Below, piece by piece: positions 25,955 to 35,273 of a DNA stretch of 64,000 nt. The DNA comes from Rhizobiales bacterium SYSU XM002 (lineage in GTDB: Bacteria > Pseudomonadota > Alphaproteobacteria > Rhizobiales > Beijerinckiaceae), in the NCBI GenBank assembly GCA_009846685.1, contig VWVY01000006.1, positions 181,208 to 245,207 on the forward strand, in the 5' to 3' direction. A model generated the notes under the pieces. That model did no database searches and was not told where the DNA came from. It was given only the letters and a program-made list of their open reading frames with translations. The stretch's first letter is position 1. The number at the start of each line of letters is the position of its first letter. Both the position numbers and the translations under genes were made by a program.

Positions 25955-27868
25955 TCAGCCCTTCAGGTTGGCTTCGCCGAGCGCCTTGGCGATCTCGTCG
26001 AGAATAACGGGATCGTCGATCGTTGCTGGCATGGACCAAGCATCCCCGTCAGCGATCTTCTTCATAGTGCCGCGCAGGATCTTGCCGGAGCGCGTCTTCG
26101 GCAACCGGTTGACAACGAGTGTGTGCTTGAACGCCGCAACGGGGCCGATCTGGTCGCGCACGAGGCGGACGCAGTCCTTCGCGATATCGGCGTGGCTGGT
26201 GTTAACGCCACTCTTGAGCACGACAAACCCGAGCGGAACCTCGCCCTTCAGGCTGTCCTTGGCGCCAATCACGGCGCATTCCGCGACGCTCGGATGGGAG
26301 GAAAGCACCTCCTCCATGCCGCCCGTCGAGAGGCGATGGCCGGCGACGTTGATGATGTCGTCGGTGCGGCCCATGATGAAGAGATAGCCGTCCTCGTCGC
26401 GGTAGCCCGCGTCCGAAGTCGAATAGTACCCGTGGAACTCGTTGAGATAGCTTGAGCGGAATCGCTCCTCCGCATTCCACAGGGTCGGAAGACAGCCCGG
26501 CGGCAGCGGCAGCTTGATGGCGATCGTGCCCATCTTGCCCGCCTCGACCTCCTTGCCGGTCTCGTCGAGAATATGGATTTCATGGCCCGGCATTGGCACG
26601 GTGGGCGAACCGTATTTCACCGGGAGGATGCCGAGCCCGAGCGGGTTGCCCGCGATGGCCCAGCCGGTTTCCGTCTGCCACCAATGGTCGATGACCGGAA
26701 CCTTGAGGATATCCTCGGCCCATTTCACGGTATCGGGGTCGGCGCGTTCGCCGGCGAGGAACAGCGCCTTCAGGCCGGAAAGATCGTATTTCCCGAGATA
26801 TTCCGCCTTGGGATCTTCCTTCTTGATCGCGCGGAAGGCAGTCGGCGCGGTGAACAGCACTTTGATGTTGTGCTCGGAGATCATACGCCAGAAGGCGCCG
26901 GGATCGGGTGTGCCGACCGGCTTGCCCTCATAAACGACCGTGGTCGCCCCGCGCAGCAGCGGAGCGTAGCAGATGTAAGAATGACCAACGACCCAGCCGA
27001 CATCCGAGGCAGCCCAGTAAACGTCGCCCGGCTGGATGTCGTAGATCGCACCCATCGTCCAGTTAAGGGCAACCATGTGGCCGCCATTGTCGCGGACAAC
27101 GCCCTTGGGCTTCCCGGTAGTGCCGGAGGTATAGAGGATGTAGAGCGGATCGGTCGCCTTCATCGGTTCCGGCGCGAGCGGGCCGATACCCTCGGCCTTG
27201 AGCCCTTCGCAGGTCTTGGCCCAATCCTGGTCGCGCCCTTCGATCAGGCCCGCCGTTTCCTGCGGGCGCTGGAAGATCAGGCAGTTCGACGGCTTGTGCT
27301 TCGCTTCCTCAATCGCCCGGTCAAGCAACGGCTTGTAATGCACCACCCGACCCGGCTCGATGCCGCAGGAGGCAGCAAGGATCATTTTCGGCTGGGCATC
27401 ATCGATGCGGGTTGCCAGTTCATGCGCGGCGAAACCGCCGAAAACAACCGAATGAATCGCGCCAATACGCGCGCAGGCCAGCATCGCGACGACAGCTTCG
27501 GGGATCATCGGCATGTAGATAATAACGCGATCACCCTTCGCGACGTTGAAGCGCCGGAGTGCATGGCCCAGCACCTCGACCTCGCGCAGGAGCTCGGCAT
27601 AGGTCAACACGCGTTTGGTGTCCGCCAGCGGGGAATCATAGATCAGCGCCGGTTGCTCGCCACGGCCGTCGCGCACATGGCGGTCGAGACAGTTCGCTGT
27701 CGTATTGCAGACCCCGTCGGGGAACCAGCGGCCGTAGACACCGGCCTCGGCATCGAAGACGGTCTTCGGCGGCGTGATCCAGTCAAGCGCGCCTGCCTGT
27801 TCGCCCCAGAACCCCTGCGGGTCCTTCATCCAGCGGGCATAGATGTCGTGATACCGGCTCGTTCCCAT
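25955..27868 (-). CDS. prpE: propionyl-CoA synthetase
   Basis: 637 residues with the acetyl-CoA-synthetase-family motifs YTSGTTGKPKGVVRDNGG, the active-site segment WWQTETGWAIAGNPLG and the catalytic lysine in LPKTRSGKILRG. The Trp in WWQTETGW and the overall shape fit PrpE; acetyl-CoA synthetases usually have WWQTETGG. It activates propionate (and possibly acetate) with ATP and CoA. GGGAGGACG precedes the ATG at 27868. No methylcitrate-cycle gene is nearby. Confidence 0.88.
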   Translation of the reverse strand: MGTSRYHDIYARWMKDPQGFWGEQAGALDWITPPKTVFDAEAGVYGRWFPDGVCNTTANCLDRHVRDGRGEQPALIYDSPLADTKRVLTYAELLREVEVLGHALRRFNVAKGDRVIIYMPMIPEAVVAMLACARIGAIHSVVFGGFAAHELATRIDDAQPKMILAASCGIEPGRVVHYKPLLDRAIEEAKHKPSNCLIFQRPQETAGLIEGRDQDWAKTCEGLKAEGIGPLAPEPMKATDPLYILYTSGTTGKPKGVVRDNGGHMVALNWTMGAIYDIQPGDVYWAASDVGWVVGHSYICYAPLLRGATTVVYEGKPVGTPDPGAFWRMISEHNIKVLFTAPTAFRAIKKEDPKAEYLGKYDLSGLKALFLAGERADPDTVKWAEDILKVPVIDHWWQTETGWAIAGNPLGLGILPVKYGSPTVPMPGHEIHILDETGKEVEAGKMGTIAIKLPLPPGCLPTLWNAEERFRSSYLNEFHGYYSTSDAGYRDEDGYLFIMGRTDDIINVAGHRLSTGGMEEVLSSHPSVAECAVIGAKDSLKGEVPLGFVVLKSGVNTSHADIAKDCVRLVRDQIGPVAAFKHTLVVNRLPKTRSGKILRGTMKKIADGDAWSMPATIDDPVILDEIAKALGEANLKG

Positions 27869-28092
27869 CGCGTCCTCCCAAACGAAATCCAGGGTCTGGC
27901 CATTCTATAACCACGATCGGCGTCGAGTTTCGCTTAGCAATTTGTGGAACGACGATCGCATGGCGCGGCAAAATCATGCGCCTCAGCCTGTTGACCTGGC
28001 AATGCCCTGTTGCGAAAGTCCGGGCTTTGAGACGCTTGATTTGCTGGCCTGCCGATGGTTAGTCCGCGTGCAATCAGCAGCAGGGAACGGAC

Positions 28093-28362
28093 TTGAGCGA
28101 GATCATCAAGGATTCGCTGGCTCGCCTCGGCGCAGCGCTCGATCGGCTGGACGCGGCTGCCCTGCGCCATGCCGACGGTGATCGTGCGCGCATGACGCTG
28201 GAGGCGGAACTCAACCTGATGCGAGAGGATCGCCATCAGCTTGCCCGCCTGCTCGATGAGGAAAAGACCGCGCGGGCCGAAGCCGATTCCGGCCTGAGTG
28301 AGCTTGGCCCCCGGATCGACCGCGCGATTGCCGCGATCCGGCAGGGCATGGCGGAAGGATAG
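28093..28362 (+). CDS. DUF4164-like coiled-coil protein
   Basis: 89 residues, charged and almost entirely helical, with heptad-like spacing (RLGAALDRLDAAALRH, MTLEAELNLMREDRHQL). The start is a TTG at 28093 with AGGGAACGG in front; no ATG gives a better fit. It lies three bases upstream of zapA, and small coiled-coil genes of this DUF4164 type occupy that position in many Rhizobiales. A role next to ZapA in division is inference from position. Confidence 0.7.
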   Translation: MSEIIKDSLARLGAALDRLDAAALRHADGDRARMTLEAELNLMREDRHQLARLLDEEKTARAEADSGLSELGPRIDRAIAAIRQGMAEG

Positions 28363-28365
28363 GCG

Positions 28366-28737
28366 ATGGCCCAGCTCAGTGTGACCATCGACGGCAAGCA
28401 GTTCCGCATGGCCTGCGAGGATGGGCAGGAAGCCCATCTCGAAAAACTCGCCGCCCACCTGGACCAGCGCGTGAAGACCATGCGCGAAAGTTTCGGAGAG
28501 ATCGGCGACCTCCGCCTGTCCGTTATGGCAGCGCTGATGGTCTGCGACGAATATTACGAGGAAAAGCGCCGCAACGACACGCTGCAGGAAGCCGCGCAGC
28601 ACGATCGCGCCGCGCGCAGCGAGGCTGCGGAAAGCGTCAACCAGCGTGATAATGCCATCGCCGCGGCCATCGATGGGCTGACCCAGCGCATCGAGCGCAT
28701 CACCCGCAGCCTCACGCATACGCCGGACGAGAACTGA
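28366..28737 (+). CDS. zapA: cell division protein ZapA
   Basis: 123 residues. The N-terminal QLSVTIDGKQFRMACEDGQE and following HLEKLAAHLDQRVKTMR match ZapA, which binds and bundles FtsZ filaments at the Z-ring. The C-terminal half is a predicted coiled coil (dimer or tetramer stalk). It begins three bases after the DUF4164-like gene and is followed by a 6S RNA candidate, a conserved neighbourhood in Proteobacteria. Confidence 0.9.
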   Translation: MAQLSVTIDGKQFRMACEDGQEAHLEKLAAHLDQRVKTMRESFGEIGDLRLSVMAALMVCDEYYEEKRRNDTLQEAAQHDRAARSEAAESVNQRDNAIAAAIDGLTQRIERITRSLTHTPDEN

Positions 28738-28776
28738 CCCCTTCTCTTTCGCCCGTGAAGCTCCTACATTGAGAGC

Positions 28777-28935
28777 GCGGGGCTGCGGGATGCGGCAGGT
28801 TATACGTATTCCCCGGGGCCTTAACGATCCTTAGGGAGCTGTTCTTATCCGGACCCGTGGGTCCGGGTACACGGCGCCCACCTACTTATGTAGGTTCCCG
28901 GGATCGACACTCCACCGGTCATCGTGGCTCCGCAC
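28777..28935 (+). ncRNA. ssrS: 6S RNA candidate (SsrS), boundaries approximate
   Basis: The 227-base gap between zapA and the next gene is too structured and GC-rich for spacer. A perfect terminal stem (28849-28856 with 28859-28866) is flanked by arms that can pair (around CCCCGGG at 28812 and TCCCGGGA at 28896) leaving a large internal bubble, the layout of 6S RNA, which mimics an open promoter and binds sigma-70 RNA polymerase. Its place directly downstream of zapA is the typical location of ssrS. TACATT at 28765-28770 could be the -10 box. Ends are estimates. Confidence 0.62.
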
Positions 28936-28964
28936 CTCTCTCTTTTCGGCAGGACCGAGACCTC

Positions 28965-29786
28965 ATGCGCATTCTTTTTCTCGGCGATGTCGTCGGCAAA
29001 CCCGGTCGTCGAGCCGTCGCGGAACAGCTTCCCGGCCTCCGCCAGAAATGGAACCTCGATTGCGTGGTGGTCAACGGCGAGAACTCCGCCGGCACCATCG
29101 GCATCACCGAGGCGATCTGCAACGAGATCCTCGACGCCGGCGCGGATGTCGTCACTCTCGGCAACCACGCCTGGGACCAGCGCGAGGCGCTCGTTTTCAT
29201 CGAGCGCGAGCACCGGCTGATCCGCCCCGCGAATTTCTCTGCCGGAACGCCGGGACGTGGTGCGGCACTCATCGAGGCGCGGAATGGCGCCCGTGTGCTC
29301 GTCGTCAACCTCATCGGCCGCGTTTTCATGCAACTCTCGGACGACCCCTTCGTCGAGATTGAACGGCAGATTGCCGCCTGCCCGCTGGGCCACGGCTGCG
29401 ACGCGATGCTGATCGACATGCACGCCGAGGCCACCAGCGAGAAGCAAGCGATGGCGCAATTCGTCGATGGCCGCGCGTCCATCGTCGTCGGCACCCATAC
29501 CCATGTGCCGACGGCTGACCATCACATCCTCGCCGGGGGCACCGCCTATATGTCGGATGCCGGCATGTGCGGCGATTACGATTCGATCCTCGGCTGCCAG
29601 AAGGAAGCACCGATGCACCGCCTGATGCACTCGACGCCCTCCGGCCGATTCGAGAGCGCCGAGGGCGAGGCGACGCTCTGCGGATTCGCAGTCGAAACCG
29701 ACGACAAGACCGGACTCGCCACCAAATGCTGGGCCGTGCGCCTCGGCCCGATGCTGGAAGAAAGCCGCCCCAAGGGGTGGGAATGA
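28965..29786 (+). CDS. YmdB-like metallophosphoesterase (TIGR00282 family)
   Basis: 273 residues from the ATG at 28965 (AGGACCGAG upstream). Metal-ligand motifs of the family follow in order: FLGDVVGKPGRRA, VVNGENSAGTIGIT, LGNHAWDQ, IDMHAEATSEKQAM and VGTHTHVPTADHH. Members such as Bacillus YmdB hydrolyse cyclic nucleotides or other phosphodiesters. Elsewhere in Proteobacteria this position after zapA and 6S RNA usually includes the 5-formyltetrahydrofolate cyclo-ligase gene, which is absent here. Confidence 0.88.
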   Translation: MRILFLGDVVGKPGRRAVAEQLPGLRQKWNLDCVVVNGENSAGTIGITEAICNEILDAGADVVTLGNHAWDQREALVFIEREHRLIRPANFSAGTPGRGAALIEARNGARVLVVNLIGRVFMQLSDDPFVEIERQIAACPLGHGCDAMLIDMHAEATSEKQAMAQFVDGRASIVVGTHTHVPTADHHILAGGTAYMSDAGMCGDYDSILGCQKEAPMHRLMHSTPSGRFESAEGEATLCGFAVETDDKTGLATKCWAVRLGPMLEESRPKGWE

Positions 29787-30130
29787 CACCGTCGGGAATG
29801 ATCGCGGCACGCCTTCGCGGCTCCACTTTCGCCCTTGCCGTACTCATTTCGGTTCCTGCCGCCGCGCAGACGGATCGCGCCGTTGAATCCCCTGATCTGT
29901 GGCGTCGTCGCGAGGAGAGTCGCCTCGCCGCCCAACGCCGCGATTGCGAGGCGCAATGGGCGGGCATGGAAAGATCGGCTCGTGCTGGCGCCACCGGGAA
30001 GGAGGCTTTCGTCGAGGATTGTCTCGCCGAGGCGCGGATCGCGCGCTGCCACCCGCCGGGCAACAACCCCACCTGCCGCTATCTGCGCCGGGAAGAGCGC
30101 AAGGCGCGCGAAAACCGCGCGCAGCCCTAG
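29783..30130 (+). CDS. small secreted protein with four cysteines
   Basis: 115 residues; ATG at 29783 overlaps the stop of the preceding gene by four bases (ATGA). Residues about 6-28 form a signal peptide (ending VPAAAQ). The mature part contains Cys in RRDCEAQW, VEDCLAEA, ARCHPP and PTCRYL, probably two disulfides. The spacing of the first two cysteines, with GKEAFVEDCL between them, resembles the PsiF-type repeat found in small periplasmic proteins. No function can be given. Confidence 0.62.
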   Translation: MTPSGMIAARLRGSTFALAVLISVPAAAQTDRAVESPDLWRRREESRLAAQRRDCEAQWAGMERSARAGATGKEAFVEDCLAEARIARCHPPGNNPTCRYLRREERKARENRAQP

Positions 30131-30208
30131 CTGGCTTTCTTGATTTTTGCCCGCGTATTTGGTTTAGCGGGCCGCACCTCCCGCCTCTTCACGAGCAAGG
30201 ACGCCCTC

Positions 30209-30955
30209 ATGGCCGGTCATTCGCAATTCAAGAACATCATGCATCGCAAGGGCAAGCAGGATGCCGTGCGCTCCAAGCTGTTCTCGAAGCTCGCGCGTGA
30301 AATCACCGTCGCCGCCAAGATGGGCATGCCTGATCCCAACATGAACCCGCGCCTGCGCATGGCCGTGCTGGCCGCGCGCGCCCAGAGCATGCCCAAGGAC
30401 AATATCGAGCGCGCGATCAAGAAGGCGTCGGGCGGAGATGCGGAGAACTACGAAGAAGTGCGCTACGAGGGCCGCGGCCCCGGCGGCGTGATGCTCATCG
30501 TCGAGGCGCTGACCGACAACCGCAACCGCACCTCCGCTGCCGTGCGCTCCTATTTCACCAAGGCGGGCGGCGAGTTGGGTGCGACCGGCTCGGCCACTTT
30601 CATGTTCGACCGTGCCGGCGAAGTCACTTATCCGACCGAAGCGGGCGACGCCGACGCAATCATGGAAGCCGCGATCGAGGCCGGCGCCGACGATGTCGTC
30701 TCCGACGAGAACGGGCACACAATTTATTGCGCCTTCGAGGATCTGTCCGAGGTCTCCAAGGCGCTCGAAGCCGCGCTCGGCGCCCCCGCCTCGGCGAAGG
30801 GCATCTGGAAGCCGCAGAACAACGTCGAGCTCGATCTCGACCGCGCGACCTCAGTGATGAAGCTCATCGACAACCTCGACAACGACGATGACGTGCAAAA
30901 CGTATTCTCGAACTTCGAGGTTTCCGACGAGGTAATGGCGAAGCTCACAGCCTGA
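30209..30955 (+). CDS. yebC: YebC/PmpR family regulatory protein
   Basis: 248 residues from the ATG at 30209; the frame extends to 30140 but [19 protein letters not shown] is the canonical N-terminus. The conserved RAIKKASGG and [19 protein letters not shown] segments are present. YebC proteins bind DNA and have lately been linked to translation of proline-rich stretches. It sits directly upstream of ruvC, the usual yebC-ruvCAB order. Confidence 0.95.
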   Translation: MAGHSQFKNIMHRKGKQDAVRSKLFSKLAREITVAAKMGMPDPNMNPRLRMAVLAARAQSMPKDNIERAIKKASGGDAENYEEVRYEGRGPGGVMLIVEALTDNRNRTSAAVRSYFTKAGGELGATGSATFMFDRAGEVTYPTEAGDADAIMEAAIEAGADDVVSDENGHTIYCAFEDLSEVSKALEAALGAPASAKGIWKPQNNVELDLDRATSVMKLIDNLDNDDDVQNVFSNFEVSDEVMAKLTA

Positions 30956-31016
30956 GCCGTTGAAAACACGCCAGAGGCGGTTTCCGCCGTGCGCTCTCCG
31001 TGCATAACGTGAGTGC

Positions 31017-31502
31017 ATGGCATCCGTCACGCGAATCATCGGCATCGATCCTGGCCTCCGCCACACCGGCTGGGGGATCATTGAGGTCGAGGGCACGCGT
31101 CTCGGCTTCGTGGCTTGCGGCGCCGTTGAGCCCACGCCCGCCGCCGATCTTGCCGACCGGCTGGCCGCGATCCACGAAGGTCTACGCGCCGTCATCACCG
31201 ATCATATGCCTAATGAAGCCGCGGTCGAGGAAACCTTCCTCAACAAGGACCCGCGCTCGACCCTCAAGCTCGGCGCGGCCAGAGGCGTCGCCATGCTGGT
31301 GCCGGCGCAAGCCGGACTGAAGGTCGCGGAATACGCCCCCAATCAGGTAAAGAAGAGTGTGGTCGGTGCCGGCCACGCCGAGAAGGCGCAGATCCGCATG
31401 ATGGTGAAGGTGCTGCTGCCCAAGGCGGAATTCCGCACCGACGACATGGCGGATGCGCTGGCCATCGCCATCTGCCATGCGCACAACAGAAAGGTGAGAT
31501 GA
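31017..31502 (+). CDS. ruvC: Holliday junction resolvase RuvC
   Basis: 161 residues, with the four acidic catalytic residues recognisable: Asp in [14 protein letters not shown], Glu in [12 protein letters not shown], and two Asp in [15 protein letters not shown]. It cleaves Holliday junctions moved by RuvAB. Its stop overlaps by four bases the start of a small secreted-protein gene that separates it from ruvA. Confidence 0.96.
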   Translation: MASVTRIIGIDPGLRHTGWGIIEVEGTRLGFVACGAVEPTPAADLADRLAAIHEGLRAVITDHMPNEAAVEETFLNKDPRSTLKLGAARGVAMLVPAQAGLKVAEYAPNQVKKSVVGAGHAEKAQIRMMVKVLLPKAEFRTDDMADALAIAICHAHNRKVR

Positions 31503-31894
31503 ATAGCATCATGACCTTGATCCGATCCCTCTTCGGCGCCGCGCTCCCACTGCTCGCCGGCACGCTCCCGGCTCTTGCCGCGGCACCGGACGCACGCCCG
31601 ATCGGCGGCCGTTACGCACTCCACCGCGAAGCCTGCGCGGCGAATGACATCTTCCTCACGCTCAAAGGGGACCGGCTCGACCTCCCGGTCTTTTCCTGCA
31701 CCGGGCTTGCTTTCAAGCCGCGCACCGGCGGATCAGGCGACAGCGCGTCATGGGCCGTGAGCGCAAAGAGATGTGAGGGCGAGGAGGGCAAACCCGGACC
31801 GCAGAAATTCGCGATCGAGATGCGCGGCACCTCCATGCGTATCCTCTGGCCAAACGGCGACAAGAGCGCGCTGCTGATACGCTGCGGGCAGTAA
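31499..31894 (+). CDS. small secreted protein inserted between ruvC and ruvA
   Basis: 131 residues with ATGA overlap with ruvC and only one base before ruvA, so it is part of the operon. An N-terminal signal peptide (about 1-28, ending PALAAA) predicts export. The rest is a small beta-rich domain with four cysteines (EACAAN, FSCTG, KRCEG, IRCGQ), likely two disulfides, and a C-terminal [19 protein letters not shown] do not recognise the family. It has no obvious link to recombination and may be a passenger gene. Confidence 0.65.
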   Translation: MNSIMTLIRSLFGAALPLLAGTLPALAAAPDARPIGGRYALHREACAANDIFLTLKGDRLDLPVFSCTGLAFKPRTGGSGDSASWAVSAKRCEGEEGKPGPQKFAIEMRGTSMRILWPNGDKSALLIRCGQ

Positions 31895-31895
31895 C

Positions 31896-32513
31896 ATGAT
31901 CGGCAAGCTCAAAGGCACTATCGACAGCTATGACGAGGACAGCGTGATCCTCGACGTTCACGGCGTCGGCTATCTCGTACATTGTTCCGCGCGTACGCTG
32001 CAATCGTTGCCCCAGCCGGGCGAGGCCGCCACGCTCTTCATCGAGACCATCGTCCGGGAGGACATGATCCGCCTGTTCGGGTTTGCCAGTGCGATCGAGA
32101 AGGAGTGGTTCAACATTCTTCTCGATGTGCAGGGTGTAGGCCAGAAGGTCGCGCTCGCGATCCTCTCGACGTTGCGCCCGGCCGAACTCGCCTCCGCCAT
32201 CGCCATGAAGGACAAGGCGTCGATCGCGCGATCGCCCGGCGTCGGGCCGAAGCTCGCCGAACGGATCTGCGTCGAATTGAAGGACAAGGCTCCGGTCTTC
32301 GGCAGTGTCGATCCGGCCGTGGTGAAACTGGCGGGCGATGTCGAGGAGAAGCGCGCGGCGGGGCCGTTGCGCGATGCGGTCTCGGCTCTCGTCAATCTTG
32401 GCTATGCGCAGCCGCAAGCGGCAGCGGCTATCGCCGCAGCTGCAAAGGCACTCGGCGAGAATGCGGAAACCGGCGCGCTCATCCGGCAGGGTCTGAAGGA
32501 ACTGGCAAAATGA
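31896..32513 (+). CDS. ruvA: Holliday junction branch migration protein RuvA
   Basis: 205 residues, with N-terminal OB domain ([20 protein letters not shown]), the helix-hairpin-helix regions ([15 protein letters not shown] and [18 protein letters not shown]) and the C-terminal RuvB-binding domain ([16 protein letters not shown]). It binds the junction as a tetramer and loads RuvB. Its stop overlaps the following GNAT gene by four bases. Confidence 0.96.
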   Translation: MIGKLKGTIDSYDEDSVILDVHGVGYLVHCSARTLQSLPQPGEAATLFIETIVREDMIRLFGFASAIEKEWFNILLDVQGVGQKVALAILSTLRPAELASAIAMKDKASIARSPGVGPKLAERICVELKDKAPVFGSVDPAVVKLAGDVEEKRAAGPLRDAVSALVNLGYAQPQAAAAIAAAAKALGENAETGALIRQGLKELAK

Positions 32514-33010
32514 AGGATCGCGGCCTCCTGCCTGACGGCGTTGTCTTCCGGGCGGTCGACGAGAAACAGATCATCTCCGACTTCATGACACGCCATTGGG
32601 GTTCGCCGCGCATGCTGGTGGGCATGCATACCTATGACGTCACCGAAATTGAGGCGCATGGCCTCTTCGATGCCGCAGGCGACCTGCTCGCTTTCGCGAG
32701 CTGGAAGCTGCGGGACCGGACAATCGTTCTCTGCGCGCTCCACGCGCTCAGGGAGGGCAACCGTTTTGCCACCCTCCTGCTCGGCGAAATCAAGGCGCTG
32801 GCGCAACGGATCGGCGCGCGATCGATCCGCTCGATGGTGACGAACGACAACATGCCGGCGCTGGTTTTCTATCAAAAGAACGGCTTCCGTTTCGCCACGC
32901 TCTATGTCGGCGCGGTCGATGCCTACCGACCGGTCATGCCCGGCATGATCACGCACGGCCATCTCGGCCTGCCGATCCACGATGCACTGGAACTGGAATG
33001 CTTGATCTGA
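32510..33010 (+). CDS. GNAT-family N-acetyltransferase, first of two paralogues in the ruv operon
   Basis: 166 residues starting at the ATG overlapping the ruvA stop. GNAT features are visible in the central and C-terminal parts: a region of strands, then the acetyl-CoA-binding stretch ([21 protein letters not shown] in parts) and the [21 protein letters not shown] segment typical of motifs A and B. The end, [18 protein letters not shown], closely parallels the end of the next gene ([15 protein letters not shown]), so the two arose by duplication. Substrate unknown. Confidence 0.8.
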   Translation: MKDRGLLPDGVVFRAVDEKQIISDFMTRHWGSPRMLVGMHTYDVTEIEAHGLFDAAGDLLAFASWKLRDRTIVLCALHALREGNRFATLLLGEIKALAQRIGARSIRSMVTNDNMPALVFYQKNGFRFATLYVGAVDAYRPVMPGMITHGHLGLPIHDALELECLI

Positions 33011-33164
33011 GATGAAACGCCCCTCGAGAAGGCACAACCTTGCCGGGCGTCAGGCCCTGGAGCATTCATAGATTGCATTTCCAGATGAAATGCCGCCGCA
33101 TGGGTTGAATTCGAGCATCAAATGCGCCCCTATCACGACGAAATGCGCAGAATCAGCGCGGGAG

Positions 33165-33659
33165 ATGGGGACCGACGTGAACGAAACCCCGTTCAAGATC
33201 GAACCACTGACCGATACCGACCTCCTCAAGGCGCTTCTGGCCCGCCGCTGGGGCGATGATCTGATGATGTTCGGGCGGACATGGAAGATCGGCGAATACG
33301 AGGCGATCGTCGCACGCGACGACAACGGCGAGGTGCTTGGAATCGCGACCCATGCCGTACAGAAGACCACTATTCTCGCCCTCACCGTTGACAATTTCTC
33401 GGCTGTGCGCGGCGTTGGCAAGGCGCTCCTCGACCGGATCGCCGAGATCGGCCGCGAGAAGGGTGCGCGCGTCATCCGCGTCCTGACCACGAACGACAAT
33501 ACCCCTTCGCTGCGCTATTTCCAGAAGCTCGGCTTCCGCATTGTCGCGCTTTATCCCGGGGCCGTGATGATCTATCGCACAGTGGCGCGTAACCTGCCGG
33601 AAATCGGGGTCGACGGCATCCCCGTGCGCGACGCCATCGAACTGGAGATCGACCTGTGA
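33165..33659 (+). CDS. GNAT-family N-acetyltransferase, second paralogue
   Basis: 164 residues from the ATG at 33165; a GTG at 33177 is an alternative with slightly better spacing from upstream purines. The acetyl-CoA-binding part ([20 protein letters not shown]) carries the Q/RxxGxG/A-like turn, and [20 protein letters not shown] matches the equivalent stretch of the first paralogue. The stop overlaps the ruvB GTG start by four bases. It is therefore translated with RuvB. Substrate unknown. Confidence 0.8.
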   Translation: MGTDVNETPFKIEPLTDTDLLKALLARRWGDDLMMFGRTWKIGEYEAIVARDDNGEVLGIATHAVQKTTILALTVDNFSAVRGVGKALLDRIAEIGREKGARVIRVLTTNDNTPSLRYFQKLGFRIVALYPGAVMIYRTVARNLPEIGVDGIPVRDAIELEIDL

Positions 33660-34699
33660 GCCGTCCCGGCCTGCTGAACCCCGAAAAGCGCGGCGATGAT
33701 TTCGATCAATCGATCCGCCCGCTCGCGCTCGGCGAGTTCATCGGGCAGCAACAGGCGCAGGAAAACCTCAAGGTCTTCATTCAAGCCGCGAAAACGCGCG
33801 GCGAGGCGCTCGACCATGTGCTCTTTGTCGGCCCGCCCGGCCTCGGCAAAACGACGCTGGCGCAGATCGTCGCGCGTGAGCTCGGCGTCAATTTCCGCTC
33901 AACCTCCGGCCCGGTGATCGCCAAGGCGGGCGATCTCGCCGCCCAGCTCACCAATCTCGATGAGCGCGATGTGCTGTTCATCGACGAGATCCATCGCCTG
34001 AACCCCGCCGTCGAGGAAATCCTCTACCCGGCGATGGAGGATTACCAACTTGACCTCATTATCGGCGAGGGGCCGGCCGCCCGCTCGGTGAAGATTGATC
34101 TGCCGAAGTTCACCCTCGTTGGCGCAACCACCCGCGCCGGGCTCCTGACGACCCCCTTGCGCGACCGCTTCGGCATTCCCGTGCGGCTGAATTTCTACAC
34201 CGTAGAGGAACTCGAACTGATCGTCACACGCGGCGCGCGCGTGCTCGGCATCGGCATGAGCGCGGATGGTGCGAACGAGATCGCCCGCCGCGCCCGTGGC
34301 ACCCCGCGCATCGCCGGTCGACTGCTCCGGCGCGTGCGCGACGTCGCCATCGTCGAGGGCGCGCCGACCATCACACGTGGCATTGCGGACAAGGCGCTCA
34401 CCATGCTTGACGTCGACTCCATTGGCCTTGACCTGATGGACCGGCGCTACCTCCTCACCATCGCCGAGAAATTTATGGGGGGGCCCGTGGGCATCGAGAC
34501 GATGGCCGCAGCCCTGTCGGAACCGCGCGACGCCATCGAGGACATCATCGAGCCCTACCTCCTGCAGCAGGGTTTCCTCCAGCGTACCCCGCGCGGGCGC
34601 CTCCTCACCGACGCCGCCTTCCGTCACCTCGGCATGACCCCGCCCTCGCGGCAGACACCGCAGTTCGGCCTGTTCGATGGGAACGAGGAGGACGCGTGA
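33656..34699 (+). CDS. ruvB: Holliday junction DNA helicase RuvB
   Basis: 347 residues from a GTG overlapping the preceding stop. The RuvB AAA+ core shows Walker [13 protein letters not shown], Walker [17 protein letters not shown], sensor 1 [10 protein letters not shown], arginine finger region [16 protein letters not shown] and the C-terminal winged helix ([12 protein letters not shown]). It drives branch migration with RuvA. The start codon overlap with the GNAT gene and with ybgC downstream (another GTGA overlap) suggests tight coupling. Confidence 0.97.
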   Translation: MSRPGLLNPEKRGDDFDQSIRPLALGEFIGQQQAQENLKVFIQAAKTRGEALDHVLFVGPPGLGKTTLAQIVARELGVNFRSTSGPVIAKAGDLAAQLTNLDERDVLFIDEIHRLNPAVEEILYPAMEDYQLDLIIGEGPAARSVKIDLPKFTLVGATTRAGLLTTPLRDRFGIPVRLNFYTVEELELIVTRGARVLGIGMSADGANEIARRARGTPRIAGRLLRRVRDVAIVEGAPTITRGIADKALTMLDVDSIGLDLMDRRYLLTIAEKFMGGPVGIETMAAALSEPRDAIEDIIEPYLLQQGFLQRTPRGRLLTDAAFRHLGMTPPSRQTPQFGLFDGNEEDA

Positions 34700-35100
34700 G
34701 CCAGCTCTCGCTCCGCATCTACTACGAAGACACGGATTTCTCCGGCTTCGTCTATCACGCCCGCTACCTCCATTTCTTTGAACGCGCCCGCACCGAAACC
34801 CTGCGCGATCTCGGCATCGACCAGCGGGCGTTGTTCGAAGCGGAGGGCGGCCCCTTCGCCTTCGTCGTCCGGCACATGGCGATCGACTACCGTAGTCCGG
34901 CCCGCATGGACGATCTCGTCGAGGTCGAGACGGCGATCGGCAAGCTCGCCGGCGCGAGCCTTGTCATGGAGCAGGTCCTGCGGCGGGACAGCGAGATCCT
35001 GTGCGAGGCACGTGTGACCATCGCTTTTCTGGCAAAGGGGCGTCCGGCACGCCTGCCCGCTGCGCTACGCGACAAACTTGTTGCAATGCACAAGTCCTGA
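34696..35100 (+). CDS. ybgC: acyl-CoA thioesterase YbgC (Tol-Pal associated)
   Basis: 134 residues from a GTG overlapping the ruvB stop by four bases. The hotdog fold motif with the catalytic Asp is plain in [21 protein letters not shown], as in YbgC/4-hydroxybenzoyl-CoA thioesterases. It hydrolyses short or medium acyl-CoA. In Proteobacteria it leads the tol-pal cluster, and here it is 173 bases upstream of tolQ. Confidence 0.92.
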   Translation: MSQLSLRIYYEDTDFSGFVYHARYLHFFERARTETLRDLGIDQRALFEAEGGPFAFVVRHMAIDYRSPARMDDLVEVETAIGKLAGASLVMEQVLRRDSEILCEARVTIAFLAKGRPARLPAALRDKLVAMHKS

Positions 35101-35273
35101 AATATACCGAACATTAACCATAATTTCCGATTGATGAATTGGGGCAGTTTGATCCGGCAGGATCAGGCATGCCCCCGGCGCGATGCCTCAGTTTGGTCGC
35201 AAAACCGGGCCATTGCCGCTGGATAAACGAGACTGGCGGCATTTTCCTGATGCCCCGGCCGGAAGGACCCGAC

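Noticed and set aside
25955..27868. Acetyl-CoA synthetase as the annotation
   Set aside because: The active-site segment reads WWQTETGW rather than the acetate-type WWQTETGG, so propionyl-CoA synthetase is the better fit, though acetate may also be used.
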